A stretch of 64,000 nt of DNA, taken from NCBI GenBank assembly GCA_910574995.1, contig CAJTCS010000001.1:434001-498000 (forward strand). The letters run 5' to 3'. Below, piece after piece: positions 17,086 through 25,776 of this stretch; position 1 is the stretch's first letter, and every line of letters starts with the position of its first letter. A program made the position numbers and the translations under genes. Below the pieces are notes generated by a model. The model worked only from the letters and a program-made list of their open reading frames with translations. It ran no database searches and was not told the DNA's origin. This stretch comes from Oscillospiraceae bacterium. Lineage in GTDB: Bacteria > Bacillota > Clostridia > Oscillospirales > Acutalibacteraceae.

Positions 17086-17194
17086 CCCCCGCGCCCCGCC
17101 CGCAAACCGGGCCCGCCCTGAAAGGCGGGTTCAGCCGCGGGCTTTGCCCGCGGGCCTGGGCTGCGCCCAGGCGTTTGCGGGCGGGGCGCGGGGG
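17086..17194. repeat. Four-helix structured element in the ruvC leader (copy A)
   Basis: Perfectly complementary 21-base outer arms (17086-17106 and 17174-17194) enclose three perfect hairpins: 17112-17129 (6 bp), 17135-17153 (8 bp, loop TTT) and 17155-17171 (7 bp, loop TGC). It lies between the predicted ruvC promoter and the ruvC start, so it should be transcribed. A second element of the same layout lies at 39058-39155. Confidence 0.8.
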
Positions 17195-17214
17195 CGGCCG
17201 CATAATCAAAATAG

Positions 17215-17243
17215 AGTATACCACATTTTACCGGGCTTGAACA
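17215..17243 (-). promoter_or_regulatory. Predicted promoter of the ruvC operon
   Basis: Minus strand: TGTTCA, a 17-base spacer ending TGG (extended -10), then TATACT. It implies a leader of about 150 bases containing the four-helix element. Confidence 0.5.
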
Positions 17244-17339
17244 GCCAAAAAATTTGAAACAGGCTATGAATTTTTCCTTGTTCCCGGCACAGGCTACGGC
17301 TATATGCGAAAAAACCAATGGGGAAAGGTTGCGATAAAG

Positions 17340-18689
17340 ATGAAAAAAACCGCAAAGGTACGGCTGTGGGCTTTCGGGTGCGCTTTGGCGCTGGCTGGGG
17401 CGGGGCTGCTGCTGGATTCCCGCCTGGCTCTGGGCCAAAGCAGCGCCCGGCTGGAGTATATGTACCAGCGGGCCCTGGGCGACCTGACCGACCATGTCTC
17501 TTCCATGGGCCGGACCCTGCGCAAGGCCCGGTACGCGGGCACCCCGGCTATGCAAAGCAGCCTGTCCGCCCAGCTTTTAGAGCAGGGCGGCAGCGCCAAG
17601 GCCGCCCTGGCCAGCTTGCCCTTTTCGCAGGAAAAGACGGAACGCATCAGCCGCTTCCTGTCCCAGACAGGGGACTACGCCCTGGCCCTGACACGGAAGA
17701 CCTTTTCCGGGCAAAAGCTGGAGGCGGGGGACCTGGACGGCCTGGAGAGCCTGGAGGCATATGCGGGGAAGCTGGCTGAGGCCCTGGGGGATATCCAAGC
17801 CCGGCTGTCGGCTGAAAAGGATTCCATCCATAAGCTGGAAAGCCTGTTGAACAATGTGGACGCGGTGGAGGGCATGGCGCTTTTGGATGACGATTTCGAT
17901 GAGGTTGCCAAGGAATTTGCCCAGTTCCCGGCGCTTCTGTACGACGGCCCCTTTTCCGACCACATCCCCCAGCGGAAGCCCCTGGCCCTGGAAGGGGCGG
18001 GGGAGGTTACCCAAGAGCAGGCGGCGGGGAAGGCCGCCGCCTTCCTGGGCTGCGGGGCCCAGGAGCTGGAATGCACAGGCGGGGGCGGCGGCCAGCTTCC
18101 GGTTTTCGCCTTTGTGCGGGAGGGGGAACAGGTGCATGTCACCCGCCTGGGCGGGGAGATCGCGTATTATAAAAAGGAAAGCCACAGCGGCGCGGAGCTT
18201 TCTTACGAAGAAGCATTGGCAAGGGCAAAGGAAGAGCTGGAAAAGCTGGGTTTGCCAGGGCTGCGGGAAAGCTATTATGTGATGAACGACGGGCTTTGCA
18301 CCATCAATTTCCACACGGTCCTGCCAGTGGGGGAGGACGGGCAGGCCTTGTGCTACCCCGACCTGGTGAAGGCTACCATCGAGCTGGGGAAGGGGGGCAT
18401 GGTGGAATATGACGGCACAGGCTACTGGATGAACCATCACCAGCGCAAGCTTTCGCCCCCGTCCTTGACGGCCCTCCAGGCCGGGGAGTCTGTCAGCCCG
18501 CTTTTGCAGGTGGAAAAGGCCGGTTTAGCGGTAATCCCCACCCCGGGGCTGGACGAGGTGCTGTGCTGGGAGTTCCTTTGCAAGGGGGAGGGCGGCGCCG
18601 GGGTGCTGTGCTATATCAATGCGGATACAGGCATGGAGGAACAGCTGTACCTGCTGCAGACTGACGAGCACGGCACTTTGGCCGTGTAA
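17340..18689 (+). CDS. ypeB: Germination protein YpeB
   Basis: 449 residues. A signal anchor (about residues 8-24) is followed by a helical region, then a C-terminal pair of PepSY-like YPEB modules rich in EEALARAKEELEKLG-type helices. YpeB stabilises the cortex-lytic enzyme SleB in the spore, so this is the clearest sign that the organism sporulates. sleB, usually adjacent, is not in the window. The start is the ATG before KKTAKVRLW, 11 bases from AAAGG; an earlier in-frame ATG has no ribosome site. I could not identify a convincing sigma-G promoter in the 284 bases upstream. Confidence 0.85.
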   Translation: MKKTAKVRLWAFGCALALAGAGLLLDSRLALGQSSARLEYMYQRALGDLTDHVSSMGRTLRKARYAGTPAMQSSLSAQLLEQGGSAKAALASLPFSQEKTERISRFLSQTGDYALALTRKTFSGQKLEAGDLDGLESLEAYAGKLAEALGDIQARLSAEKDSIHKLESLLNNVDAVEGMALLDDDFDEVAKEFAQFPALLYDGPFSDHIPQRKPLALEGAGEVTQEQAAGKAAAFLGCGAQELECTGGGGGQLPVFAFVREGEQVHVTRLGGEIAYYKKESHSGAELSYEEALARAKEELEKLGLPGLRESYYVMNDGLCTINFHTVLPVGEDGQALCYPDLVKATIELGKGGMVEYDGTGYWMNHHQRKLSPPSLTALQAGESVSPLLQVEKAGLAVIPTPGLDEVLCWEFLCKGEGGAGVLCYINADTGMEEQLYLLQTDEHGTLAV

Positions 18690-18774
18690 AACCGAGGGGG
18701 TTTCAACAGGCGCCTATCCCTGGCCCCGGCGTTTTCGCAGCGGGGGCGTACGCCCCCCAATGGAATGTTGGGGC

Positions 18775-18803
18775 TTGATTATTCCCGCCTGTTGTGGCAT
18801 AAT
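18775..18803 (+). promoter_or_regulatory. Predicted sigma-A promoter of the ABC exporter gene
   Basis: TTGATT, a 17-base spacer, CATAAT. The predicted transcript starts near 18810, which rules out the ATG at 18809 as an ordinary start codon and moves the gene start downstream. Confidence 0.65.
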
Positions 18804-18835
18804 TTCATATGTATGGGATTTTTACTAGGAAAGGC

Positions 18836-20617
18836 GTGGGTGTTTTGGGCGGAAGCAAGCGGAGGGGGAAGGGCCTGCTGGGCCGGTTCCTCCCCTATTT
18901 CAAAAAGTACCGGGCCGTGCTGGCATTCGACCTGTTCTGCGCGGCCCTTACCACTGTGTGCGAGCTGGTGCTGCCTATGCTGGTGCGGTATATCACCAAT
19001 ATGGGTATCAACGACCTGGGGGCCATGACCCTGGAGCTGGTGCTGAAGATCGGCGGGCTGTACCTGTTTTTGCGGCTGGTAGACGCGGGGGCCAACTTCT
19101 TCATGGCCTCTGTGGGGCACATCATGGGCACAAGGATCGAGACAGATATGCGGTCAGATATGTTCGCCCACCTGCAAAAGCTGTCTTTCAACTATTTCGA
19201 TAACACCAAGGTAGGGCAGATCATGACCCGCATTACCACCGACCTGTTCGACGTGACAGAGTTTGCCCACCACTGCCCAGAGGAGTTTTTTATCGCCGCC
19301 GTGAAGATCGCGGGCTCTTTTATCATCCTGTGCGGGGTGAACCTGTGGCTTACCCTGATCGTGTTCGCGGTGGTGCCGCCCATGGTGGCGGTGGCCATTT
19401 ATTTCAACCACCAGATGAAAGAGCAGTTCCGCTCCCAGCGGGTGCAGCTGGGGGAGATCAACGCCCAGGTAGAGGACAGCCTTCTGGGCGTGCGGGTGGT
19501 AAAGTCCTTTGCCAACGAGGGGCTGGAAACGGAAAAGTTTGAAAAGGGCAACCGCACCTTTTTTAACGTCAAGCGAAAGCGGTACTTCTTCATGGGCGGG
19601 TTTGAAGCCTCCAACCGGCTTTTCGACGGCCTGATGAACCTGCTGGTGCTGATAGCCGGCGCCGTCTTCATGATGGACGGCCAGATACAGCCCGCCGACC
19701 TGGTGGCCTATATGCTGTATGTGGGCACGCTTATCACCTCTATCCGCAGGCTGGTGCAGTTTGCCGAGCAGTTCCAGCAGGGCATGACGGGCATCGAGCG
19801 GTTTTTCCAGGTGCTGGACGCGGACGTGGAGATTTTCGACGAGCCCGGCTCTAAGCCCCTTGCCATAGAAAAGGGGGACGTAACCTTTGAAAACGTGGGC
19901 TTCAGCTATGCGGACGACGGCAAGCAGGTGCTTTCCCACATCAGCCTGGATGTAAAGGCCGGGGAAAACGTGGCCCTGGTGGGGCCCTCTGGGGGCGGCA
20001 AGACCACCCTGTGCAACTTGATCCCCCGGTTTTACGACGTGACCCAGGGCCGCATTTTGATAGACGGGCAGGACGTGCGCCAGGTGACGCTGGATTCCCT
20101 TCGGAGCCAGATCGGCTTTGTCCAGCAGGACGTATACCTGTTCTCTGGCACCGTGTTCGACAACATCCAGTACGGCAAGCCCGGCGCCAGCCGGGAGGAG
20201 GTGGTGGAGGCCGCCCGCCAGGCCGGCGCCCATGGTTTCATCCTGGGCCTGCAAGACGGCTATGATACATATGTGGGCGAGCGGGGCGTGAAGCTCTCGG
20301 GCGGGCAGAAGCAGCGCATCAGCATTGCCCGGGCTTTCCTGAAAAACCCGCCCATCATGATCCTGGACGAGGCCACCAGCGCCCTGGACAACGAAAGCGA
20401 GAAGCTGGTGCAGGCGTCCCTGGAGAAGCTCTCGAAAGGCCGCACCACCTTTACCATCGCCCACAGGCTTACCACCATCCGGGGCGCCACGGTGATTTTG
20501 GTGCTGACGGACAAGGGCATAGAGGAAAAAGGCACCCACCAGGAATTGATGGACCTGCACGGCGTATATTATAATTTGTATAACAGCTATGCCGAAAACC
20601 CGGCGGCAAGGGCATAA
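18836..20617 (+). CDS. ABC exporter, fused membrane and ATPase domains (half-transporter)
   Basis: About 593 residues. Six membrane helices (roughly 25-310) precede an ATPase domain with Walker A GPSGGGKTT, Q-loop FVQQDVY, signature KLSGGQKQR, Walker B MILDEATSALD and switch His in TIAHRLTT. All catalytic residues are intact, consistent with a homodimeric MsbA/BmrA-like exporter. The substrate is unknown. I placed the start at GTG 18836, five bases after AGGA, because the promoter overlaps the upstream ATG; TTG 18845 is a second choice. Confidence 0.85.
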   Translation: MGVLGGSKRRGKGLLGRFLPYFKKYRAVLAFDLFCAALTTVCELVLPMLVRYITNMGINDLGAMTLELVLKIGGLYLFLRLVDAGANFFMASVGHIMGTRIETDMRSDMFAHLQKLSFNYFDNTKVGQIMTRITTDLFDVTEFAHHCPEEFFIAAVKIAGSFIILCGVNLWLTLIVFAVVPPMVAVAIYFNHQMKEQFRSQRVQLGEINAQVEDSLLGVRVVKSFANEGLETEKFEKGNRTFFNVKRKRYFFMGGFEASNRLFDGLMNLLVLIAGAVFMMDGQIQPADLVAYMLYVGTLITSIRRLVQFAEQFQQGMTGIERFFQVLDADVEIFDEPGSKPLAIEKGDVTFENVGFSYADDGKQVLSHISLDVKAGENVALVGPSGGGKTTLCNLIPRFYDVTQGRILIDGQDVRQVTLDSLRSQIGFVQQDVYLFSGTVFDNIQYGKPGASREEVVEAARQAGAHGFILGLQDGYDTYVGERGVKLSGGQKQRISIARAFLKNPPIMILDEATSALDNESEKLVQASLEKLSKGRTTFTIAHRLTTIRGATVILVLTDKGIEEKGTHQELMDLHGVYYNLYNSYAENPAARA

Positions 20618-20638
20618 GGGGGCTTAACGCGGAAAAAC

Positions 20639-20658
20639 GGGCCCGTTTGCGCGGGCCC
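20639..20658 (+). terminator. Hairpin after the ABC exporter
   Basis: GGGCCCG and CGGGCCC arms around a 6-base loop, 22 bases past the stop codon. The U-tract is poor, so termination strength is uncertain. Confidence 0.5.
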
Positions 20659-20759
20659 TGTATCCTAATGGAGGCGAATGTGAAAAATAGGAAAGGAAGG
20701 GATGATACCGGGCATAAAAGGCCGTGTTTTCATGGCGTTTTGTGGGGACCCGGTATCGC

Positions 20760-21242
20760 ATGGCGGATTTTATGGAAAAGCTGACGGCACAAACGGCCGC
20801 TTTGCTGGAGGGGCGCTTCGGCAAAGACAGCCTGATCGCCCTGGCCACCACAGAGGGCGGCGCGCCCCGGGTGCGCGTGGTGAACGCTTATTATGAAAAC
20901 GGGGCATTCTATGTGTTGACCCATGCCCAGTCTGGCAAAATGCGGCAGCTGGGCCAGGACCCCCGGGCCTCTGTCGCCGGGGAATGGTTTACCGCCCAGG
21001 GGGAGGGGGCCAGCCTGGGTTTTGTGGGCAGGCCGGAAAACCAGGCCATAGCCGCCCGGCTGCGGGAGGCTTTCGCGGGCTGGCTGGACAATGGCCATGC
21101 AGACCTGTCGGACGAAAACACCTGTATCCTCTGCGTCCGGCTGACGGAAGGCGTGCTTTTCTCCCAGGGCACGCGCTTTGACATCGATTTTACGGACGCG
21201 GGAGCACCTCTATCCAAGAAAGGGGCGGGAGCCCATGTATAA
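20760..21242 (+). CDS. Pyridoxamine 5'-phosphate oxidase family protein
   Basis: 160 residues of the split-barrel flavin-binding fold. The core reads LIALATTEGGAPRVRVVNAY, then a strand FYVLTHAQSGKMRQL with the usual S-x-K-x-x-Q motif, and a FVGRPENQA loop. The substrate is unknown. The ATG at 20760 follows GGGGA by 11 bases; ATG 20775 is possible. The last eight bases overlap murD, so the two are almost certainly co-transcribed, an unusual partner for murD. Confidence 0.75.
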   Translation: MADFMEKLTAQTAALLEGRFGKDSLIALATTEGGAPRVRVVNAYYENGAFYVLTHAQSGKMRQLGQDPRASVAGEWFTAQGEGASLGFVGRPENQAIAARLREAFAGWLDNGHADLSDENTCILCVRLTEGVLFSQGTRFDIDFTDAGAPLSKKGAGAHV

Positions 21243-22626
21243 GAATAGCAAGAGCGAAGCTTTTTATAAGGGCCTTATGGGCAGGCGGGTGGCTTTTTGC
21301 GGGATAGGCCGCAGCCACATGCCGTTAATTGGGCAATTCCAGCAGGCGGGGGCCGTTGTTTCCGCCCGGGACAGGCGGGGGCTGGAAGGGCTGGGGGAGA
21401 ACGGGAGGAAGCTGGCAGAGATGGGGGTGGCCCTCCATCTGGGGGAGGGCTACCTGCAGGAGCTGACCGAGGATGTCATCTTCCGCACGCCGGGGATGCC
21501 CTTCCATCTGCCAGAGCTGGAGGCCGCCCGGGCCCGGGGGCAGGCGGTTACCAGCGAGCTGGAGGTGTTCTTCCAGCTGTGCCCCTGCAAGGCCTACGCC
21601 GTTACCGGCAGCGACGGCAAGACCACCACCACCACCCTTATCGCGGAGTTTTTAAAGGCCCAGGGCAAAACCGTACACCTGGGCGGGAACATAGGCAAGC
21701 CCCTGCTACCCCAGGTTGGGGATATAGGGCCAGGGGATTGCGCTGTGGCAGAGCTTTCCAGCTTCCAGCTTATCTCTATGCGGGAGGCCCCGGACGTGGC
21801 GGTGGTGACGAACCTTTCCCCCAACCATTTGGACGTGCACAAGGACATGCGGGAGTATATCGACGCGAAAAAGAACGTTTTCCTGCACCAAAACGCCTTT
21901 TCCCGTACAGTTTTAAACGCGGACAACGAAATAACGGCGTCTTTTGCCCCAGAGGTCCGGGGCGACGCCTGGCTCTTCAGCCGGAAGGCGCGGCCCGCCC
22001 GGGGCGTGTGGTGCGACGGGGAGGCTATCTTTGTAAACGGGGAGGAAGTGCTGCCTGTCAGCGAAATCAAGATACCCGGCTGGCACAACGTGGAGAATTA
22101 TATGTCTGCCATCGCCGCCGTATGGGGGGACGTGGACCCGGAGAACATCCGCCAGGTGGCAAGGGCTTTTAGCGGGGTAGAGCACCGGGCCGAGTTTGTC
22201 CGGGAAGTGGACGGGGTAAAATACTATAACGATTCCATTGCCAGCTCGCCCACCCGCACCATCTCCGGCACCTTGTCCCTGTACCCGGGGAAGATCGTCC
22301 TCATCTGCGGCGGCTATGACAAGCACATCCCTTACGCCCCCCTGGGGCCCGTTATCTGCGATAAGGTGAAGGCCCTTGTCGTAATGGGGGACACCGGGCC
22401 CAAGATTGAAGAAGCCGTGCGCCAGGCAGGGAATTACCAAGAGGGCGCGCCGGCCATCCTGCGCGCCAAAACCATGGAGGAAGCCGTCGCTTTGGCCCGG
22501 CAGCATGCCCGCCCCGGCGATGTGGTGTCCCTTTCCCCGGCCTCTGCGGCGTTCGACTTGTACCCCAACTTCGAGGTGCGGGGCCGGCACTTTAAAGAGC
22601 TGGTGGGCGCCCTTGTAAAAGGATAA
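21235..22626 (+). CDS. murD: UDP-N-acetylmuramoylalanine-D-glutamate ligase
   Basis: 463 residues. MurD adds D-glutamate to UDP-MurNAc-L-alanine. Visible are the N-terminal Rossmann CGIGRSHMPL, the ATP loop TGSDGKTTTT near 124, the E-L-S-S-F-Q motif near 176, the NLSPNHLDVH metal site near 195 and the C-terminal CGGYDKHIPY segment. The gene lies outside the usual division and cell-wall cluster, behind a PPOX gene whose end it overlaps by eight bases. The ATG is set by GGGAG. Confidence 0.93.
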   Translation: MYKNSKSEAFYKGLMGRRVAFCGIGRSHMPLIGQFQQAGAVVSARDRRGLEGLGENGRKLAEMGVALHLGEGYLQELTEDVIFRTPGMPFHLPELEAARARGQAVTSELEVFFQLCPCKAYAVTGSDGKTTTTTLIAEFLKAQGKTVHLGGNIGKPLLPQVGDIGPGDCAVAELSSFQLISMREAPDVAVVTNLSPNHLDVHKDMREYIDAKKNVFLHQNAFSRTVLNADNEITASFAPEVRGDAWLFSRKARPARGVWCDGEAIFVNGEEVLPVSEIKIPGWHNVENYMSAIAAVWGDVDPENIRQVARAFSGVEHRAEFVREVDGVKYYNDSIASSPTRTISGTLSLYPGKIVLICGGYDKHIPYAPLGPVICDKVKALVVMGDTGPKIEEAVRQAGNYQEGAPAILRAKTMEEAVALARQHARPGDVVSLSPASAAFDLYPNFEVRGRHFKELVGALVKG

Positions 22627-22685
22627 GCGTACCGCGCAAAGGGCGGGACCGACATAAACAGGATTTGGAAACGGAGGCAGGCTAT

Positions 22686-23348
22686 ATGTTTGCAGCGGCA
22701 ATAGACGGCCCCGCCGGGGCGGGGAAATCCAGCGTGGCCCGGGAAGCGGCCAAAAGGCTGGGGTTCGTATATGTGGATACCGGGGCCCTGTACCGGACGG
22801 TCGCCCTGTACCTGTTAGACCAGGGCGTCCCCCTCCGGGACAGCCAAAGGGTAGCGGCGGCGCTGCCGGGCGTCCAGGTCGGGCTGGAATATGGGGAAGA
22901 GGGCCAGCGCATGCGCCTGAACGGCCAGGACGTGACCGGGCGTATCCGCACGCCAGAGGTATCCATGGCCACATCGGCTGTGGCGGCCATCCCGGCGGTG
23001 CGGGCTTTCCTGCTGGGTTTGCAGCGGCAGCTGGCCCGGGAAAACAACGTGCTGATGGACGGCCGGGACATCGGCACGGTGGTGCTGCCCCAGGCGCAGC
23101 TGAAGGTGTTCCTTACCGCCTCGCCAGAGGAGCGGGCCCGCCGCCGGGTGCGGCAGCTGGAGGAAAGCGGCCAGCCGGCCGACCCGGCGGAAGTCCTGCG
23201 TGAAATACGGCAGCGGGACCTGCAGGATTCCACCCGGGAAACAGCCCCCCTGAAGCCCGCCCCGGACGGGGTTTTGCTGGACACCAGCGGGCTGACGTTC
23301 CAGGAATCGGTGGAAAGCCTGATAGGGCTGGTGCGGGAGCGCATGTAA
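22686..23348 (+). CDS. cmk: Cytidylate kinase
   Basis: 220 residues. The P-loop DGPAGAGKSS (residues 7-16) and YVDTGALYRTVALYL mark CMP/dCMP kinase. DGRDIGTVVLPQAQLK forms the nucleotide lid, and R-x-R-D-L-Q-D-S-T-R the C-terminal motif. It makes CDP for nucleic acid synthesis. GGAGG lies eight bases before the ATG. The usual downstream partners of this gene in Clostridia (ispH, rpsA) are absent; a terminator and convergent genes follow. Confidence 0.94.
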   Translation: MFAAAIDGPAGAGKSSVAREAAKRLGFVYVDTGALYRTVALYLLDQGVPLRDSQRVAAALPGVQVGLEYGEEGQRMRLNGQDVTGRIRTPEVSMATSAVAAIPAVRAFLLGLQRQLARENNVLMDGRDIGTVVLPQAQLKVFLTASPEERARRRVRQLEESGQPADPAEVLREIRQRDLQDSTRETAPLKPAPDGVLLDTSGLTFQESVESLIGLVRERM

Positions 23349-23382
23349 GCCGGGCGCGGCGCATCGCCAAAAACAAAACGCG

Positions 23383-23411
23383 AAAGGCCCTGGATCATCC
23401 AGGGCCTTTTT
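23383..23411 (+). terminator. Rho-independent terminator of cmk
   Basis: A 13-bp perfect stem (AAAGGCCCTGGAT with its complement) followed by TTTTTG. It also separates cmk from the convergent acetyltransferase gene. Confidence 0.85.
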
Positions 23412-23426
23412 GTGTTTATGCTTTTG

Positions 23427-23999
23427 TCAATCCCCTTTTGCCCGCAGCCTGGCATATTCCCCTTGTAGCAGGCGGTATTCCAGCCGGGTTTTCATCCCGC
23501 CGCCGTGCCATTCCCAGTCTACATGTTCGGCTTCCCGGATGAGCCCGCATTTTTCCATGATCCGCCGGCTGCCCGCGTTTTCCGCTAGGCACCCGGTGGT
23601 CAGGCGGTACACGCCCCCTTCCGTAAAGGCAAAATCGATTACCCGCCGGAAAGCCTCTGTCCCATAGCCCCGGCCCCAGAATTCCGGCAGGTAGAAATAC
23701 CCCGCGTGCACCAGCTTCCCCACCGGCGTGGTGTTTTCTACCGTGTAGCCCACGCTGCCCACCTGCCGGCCATCGGCTTTCAGCCCGGCCCGCAGGAAAT
23801 AGAACTTCCTGTCCGGCCCTTTGGCGGCGTCTGCCAGCACCTGCGCAAACTCTTCCCGGGCTTCCTCCCGGCTGTGCGGCATGATGTCCCGCATGTAGCG
23901 GCCCATGGTTTTTTCGTCTGTTTTCAGCTGGCAATATTCTTCCTCGTCCCCGGGCACATAGTCCCGCAGGACAAGCCGCCCTGTCTCCAAACGGATCAT
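23427..23999 (-). CDS. GNAT N-acetyltransferase, RimJ/RimL-like
   Basis: 190 residues. The N-terminal ETGRLVLRDYVPGDEE strand, the acetyl-CoA loop region FWGRGYGTEAFRRVIDFAF (about 107-125) and the C-terminal NAGSRRIMEKCG helix are typical of the family that acetylates protein or small-molecule amines. The start ATG overlaps the stop of the upstream nucleotidyltransferase-like gene by four bases (ATGA), so the two are translated together. Substrate unknown. Confidence 0.82.
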   Translation of the reverse strand: MIRLETGRLVLRDYVPGDEEEYCQLKTDEKTMGRYMRDIMPHSREEAREEFAQVLADAAKGPDRKFYFLRAGLKADGRQVGSVGYTVENTTPVGKLVHAGYFYLPEFWGRGYGTEAFRRVIDFAFTEGGVYRLTTGCLAENAGSRRIMEKCGLIREAEHVDWEWHGGGMKTRLEYRLLQGEYARLRAKGD

Positions 24000-24403
24000 G
24001 TCTGGCGCCTTCCTTCCAAAAATTTGTCTATCAGCCGGATGTCGGCCCAGTCCTTTTCCCGGCCCAGGGCCGCTTTCTGCTGGCGGATACTCTCCAGGCT
24101 GGCCACCGGCAGGCCTTCTACCATATCCACCCGCTCTGTGTGCCAGTCCTCCAGCACCTCCACCTGCCCGCTTACCGCGAATATCCGGGTATTGCCCAAG
24201 GGGCTGCGCCGGAAGGGCACGCCCTCTTGTTCCAGCTGGTCTGCCAGCTGGCTACCGCATACCAGGTCTACATCCCGGGTGCGCTCTTTTACGCCGTATA
24301 GCACCAGCGCCGCCCCAGAGGTGACCCAGCAGCCTTTTTCCAACAAACCGGCGCCCCGCAATATCGCCAGCACATCTTCCCGGCCCAGCATAGGTTCTTC
24401 CAT
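23996..24403 (-). CDS. Nucleotidyltransferase-like protein (minimal NTase fold, AbiEii/DUF6036-type)
   Basis: About 135 residues. The motif TSGAALVLYGVKERTRDVDLV (near 28-48, shown in part) is the G-S-x-A-L-x-L-x-G and R-x-T-x-D-x-D-L pattern of minimal nucleotidyltransferases such as AbiEii antitoxin-system toxins. No AbiEi partner gene is next to it; its neighbour is a GNAT gene with which it overlaps. It might modify a small molecule or RNA. The start is the second of two close Met codons, seven bases behind AAGGAG. Confidence 0.55.
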   Translation of the reverse strand: MEEPMLGREDVLAILRGAGLLEKGCWVTSGAALVLYGVKERTRDVDLVCGSQLADQLEQEGVPFRRSPLGNTRIFAVSGQVEVLEDWHTERVDMVEGLPVASLESIRQQKAALGREKDWADIRLIDKFLEGRRQT

Positions 24404-24477
24404 GCGCATGCTCCTTTACATGTAATTTACCTGAAAATGTCCAAAACCAGATACAAAATTACGGGAAAGCAAAGGCT

Positions 24478-25776
24478 TTAAAAAGGGCAAGGGGGGCTTT
24501 TCCCAAGAAGCTCCCCTTGCGGGGTTTGGGGCTGGATCCCAACTGAATCCCCGGCCAAGCGGCCGGTGGCGAAAGCAATCTGTAGGTTGTAGCCGCCGGT
24601 GGGGGCGTCGCAGTCCAGCATCTCCCCGGCAATATACAGCCCGGGGCATAGCTTTGATTCCATGGTGCGGGGGTCCACCTCGGTCAGCGTCACGCCCCCC
24701 GCCGTGACAATGGCCTCGGCCAGGGGCCGGGTGCCGGCTATTTCAATGGTAAAATCCTTCAGTAAGGACAGCAAAGCCCGGCGCTGCCCTTTCGTCACCG
24801 AGTGGCAGCGGGTTTCCGCCGGTATGCCGCTGCGCTGCACCACCACGGGGATAAGCTTTTTGGGCAGCAGCCCGTCTAACGAATGGACGAACATCCGGTT
24901 CTTCCCAGCTTCCAGATCCCGCACTAGGCGGGCGTCCAGGGTGGCCTCGTCCAGGGCTGGCTTCAGGTCCACGTGCACCGTGTACTGCCCCGGGTCTATG
25001 GGCCGCATGTAAGCGGAGGCACTGAGGATGGTGGGCCCGGACAGGCCGAAATGGGTGAACAGCAGCTCGCCAAAATCCTCATATATGGGCTTCTTTTTCC
25101 CAGCCACGGCCACTTTTACGCCGCAGTTGCGCAAAGAAAGGCCCATCAGCGCCTGGCACCAGCCGCCCCGCTCTACCAGGGGCACCAGCGAAGGGCCGGC
25201 GGGCTGGATGGTGTGCCCGGCCTGCTGGGCCAGCCGGTAGCTCTTGCCGTCCGACCCTGTGCCCGGGTAAGAGGCCCCGCCGCAGGCCAGCACCGCCGCC
25301 GGGGCGCGGTAGGCGCCCCGGGAGGATTTGACGCCGGCCATATGGCCGGCGTCTATCAGAAGCCCCAGGGCCTGGCCCTGGACGGCTTTTATGCCCAGCC
25401 GCCGGGCGTAGCCCGCCAGGGCGTCCGCTATGTCGTGGGCATTGTCAGACTGTGGGAACACCCTGCGCCCGCGTTCCACCTTCAGGGGCACGCCCAGCCT
25501 CTCGAAAAAGGCCATCACATCCTCTGGGGGGAACTTGGACATGGCCCCCCGCAAAAAGCGCCCGCCCCGCACAGCGTGGGCGCACACCTCCTGGGCGGAG
25601 CACTGGTTGGTCACATTGCAGCGGCCCTTCCCGGTGATGCGCAGTTTTTTCCCCAGGCGGCTGTTCTTGTCCAGCAAAAGCACCCGTCCGCCCCGCTCTG
25701 CGCAGGCGCAGGCCGCCATCAGGCCCGCGGGGCCCCCGCCTATTACAATAACGTCATATACACTATATACGCTCAC
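24478..25776 (-). CDS. NAD(P)/FAD-dependent oxidoreductase, HI0933/BaiN family
   Basis: 432 residues. The FAD-binding dinucleotide fold VIVIGGGPAGLMAA (about 9-22), the GKGRCNVTN motif near 49-57, and the C-terminal GLYIAGEMLDCDAPTGGYNLQ motif define the HI0933-like flavoprotein group, which includes the bile-acid reductase BaiN. Most members have no known substrate, so I do not assign bile-acid activity. Its start overlaps the stop of the RpiR gene by four bases. Confidence 0.85.
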   Translation of the reverse strand: MSVYSVYDVIVIGGGPAGLMAACACAERGGRVLLLDKNSRLGKKLRITGKGRCNVTNQCSAQEVCAHAVRGGRFLRGAMSKFPPEDVMAFFERLGVPLKVERGRRVFPQSDNAHDIADALAGYARRLGIKAVQGQALGLLIDAGHMAGVKSSRGAYRAPAAVLACGGASYPGTGSDGKSYRLAQQAGHTIQPAGPSLVPLVERGGWCQALMGLSLRNCGVKVAVAGKKKPIYEDFGELLFTHFGLSGPTILSASAYMRPIDPGQYTVHVDLKPALDEATLDARLVRDLEAGKNRMFVHSLDGLLPKKLIPVVVQRSGIPAETRCHSVTKGQRRALLSLLKDFTIEIAGTRPLAEAIVTAGGVTLTEVDPRTMESKLCPGLYIAGEMLDCDAPTGGYNLQIAFATGRLAGDSVGIQPQTPQGELLGKSPPCPF

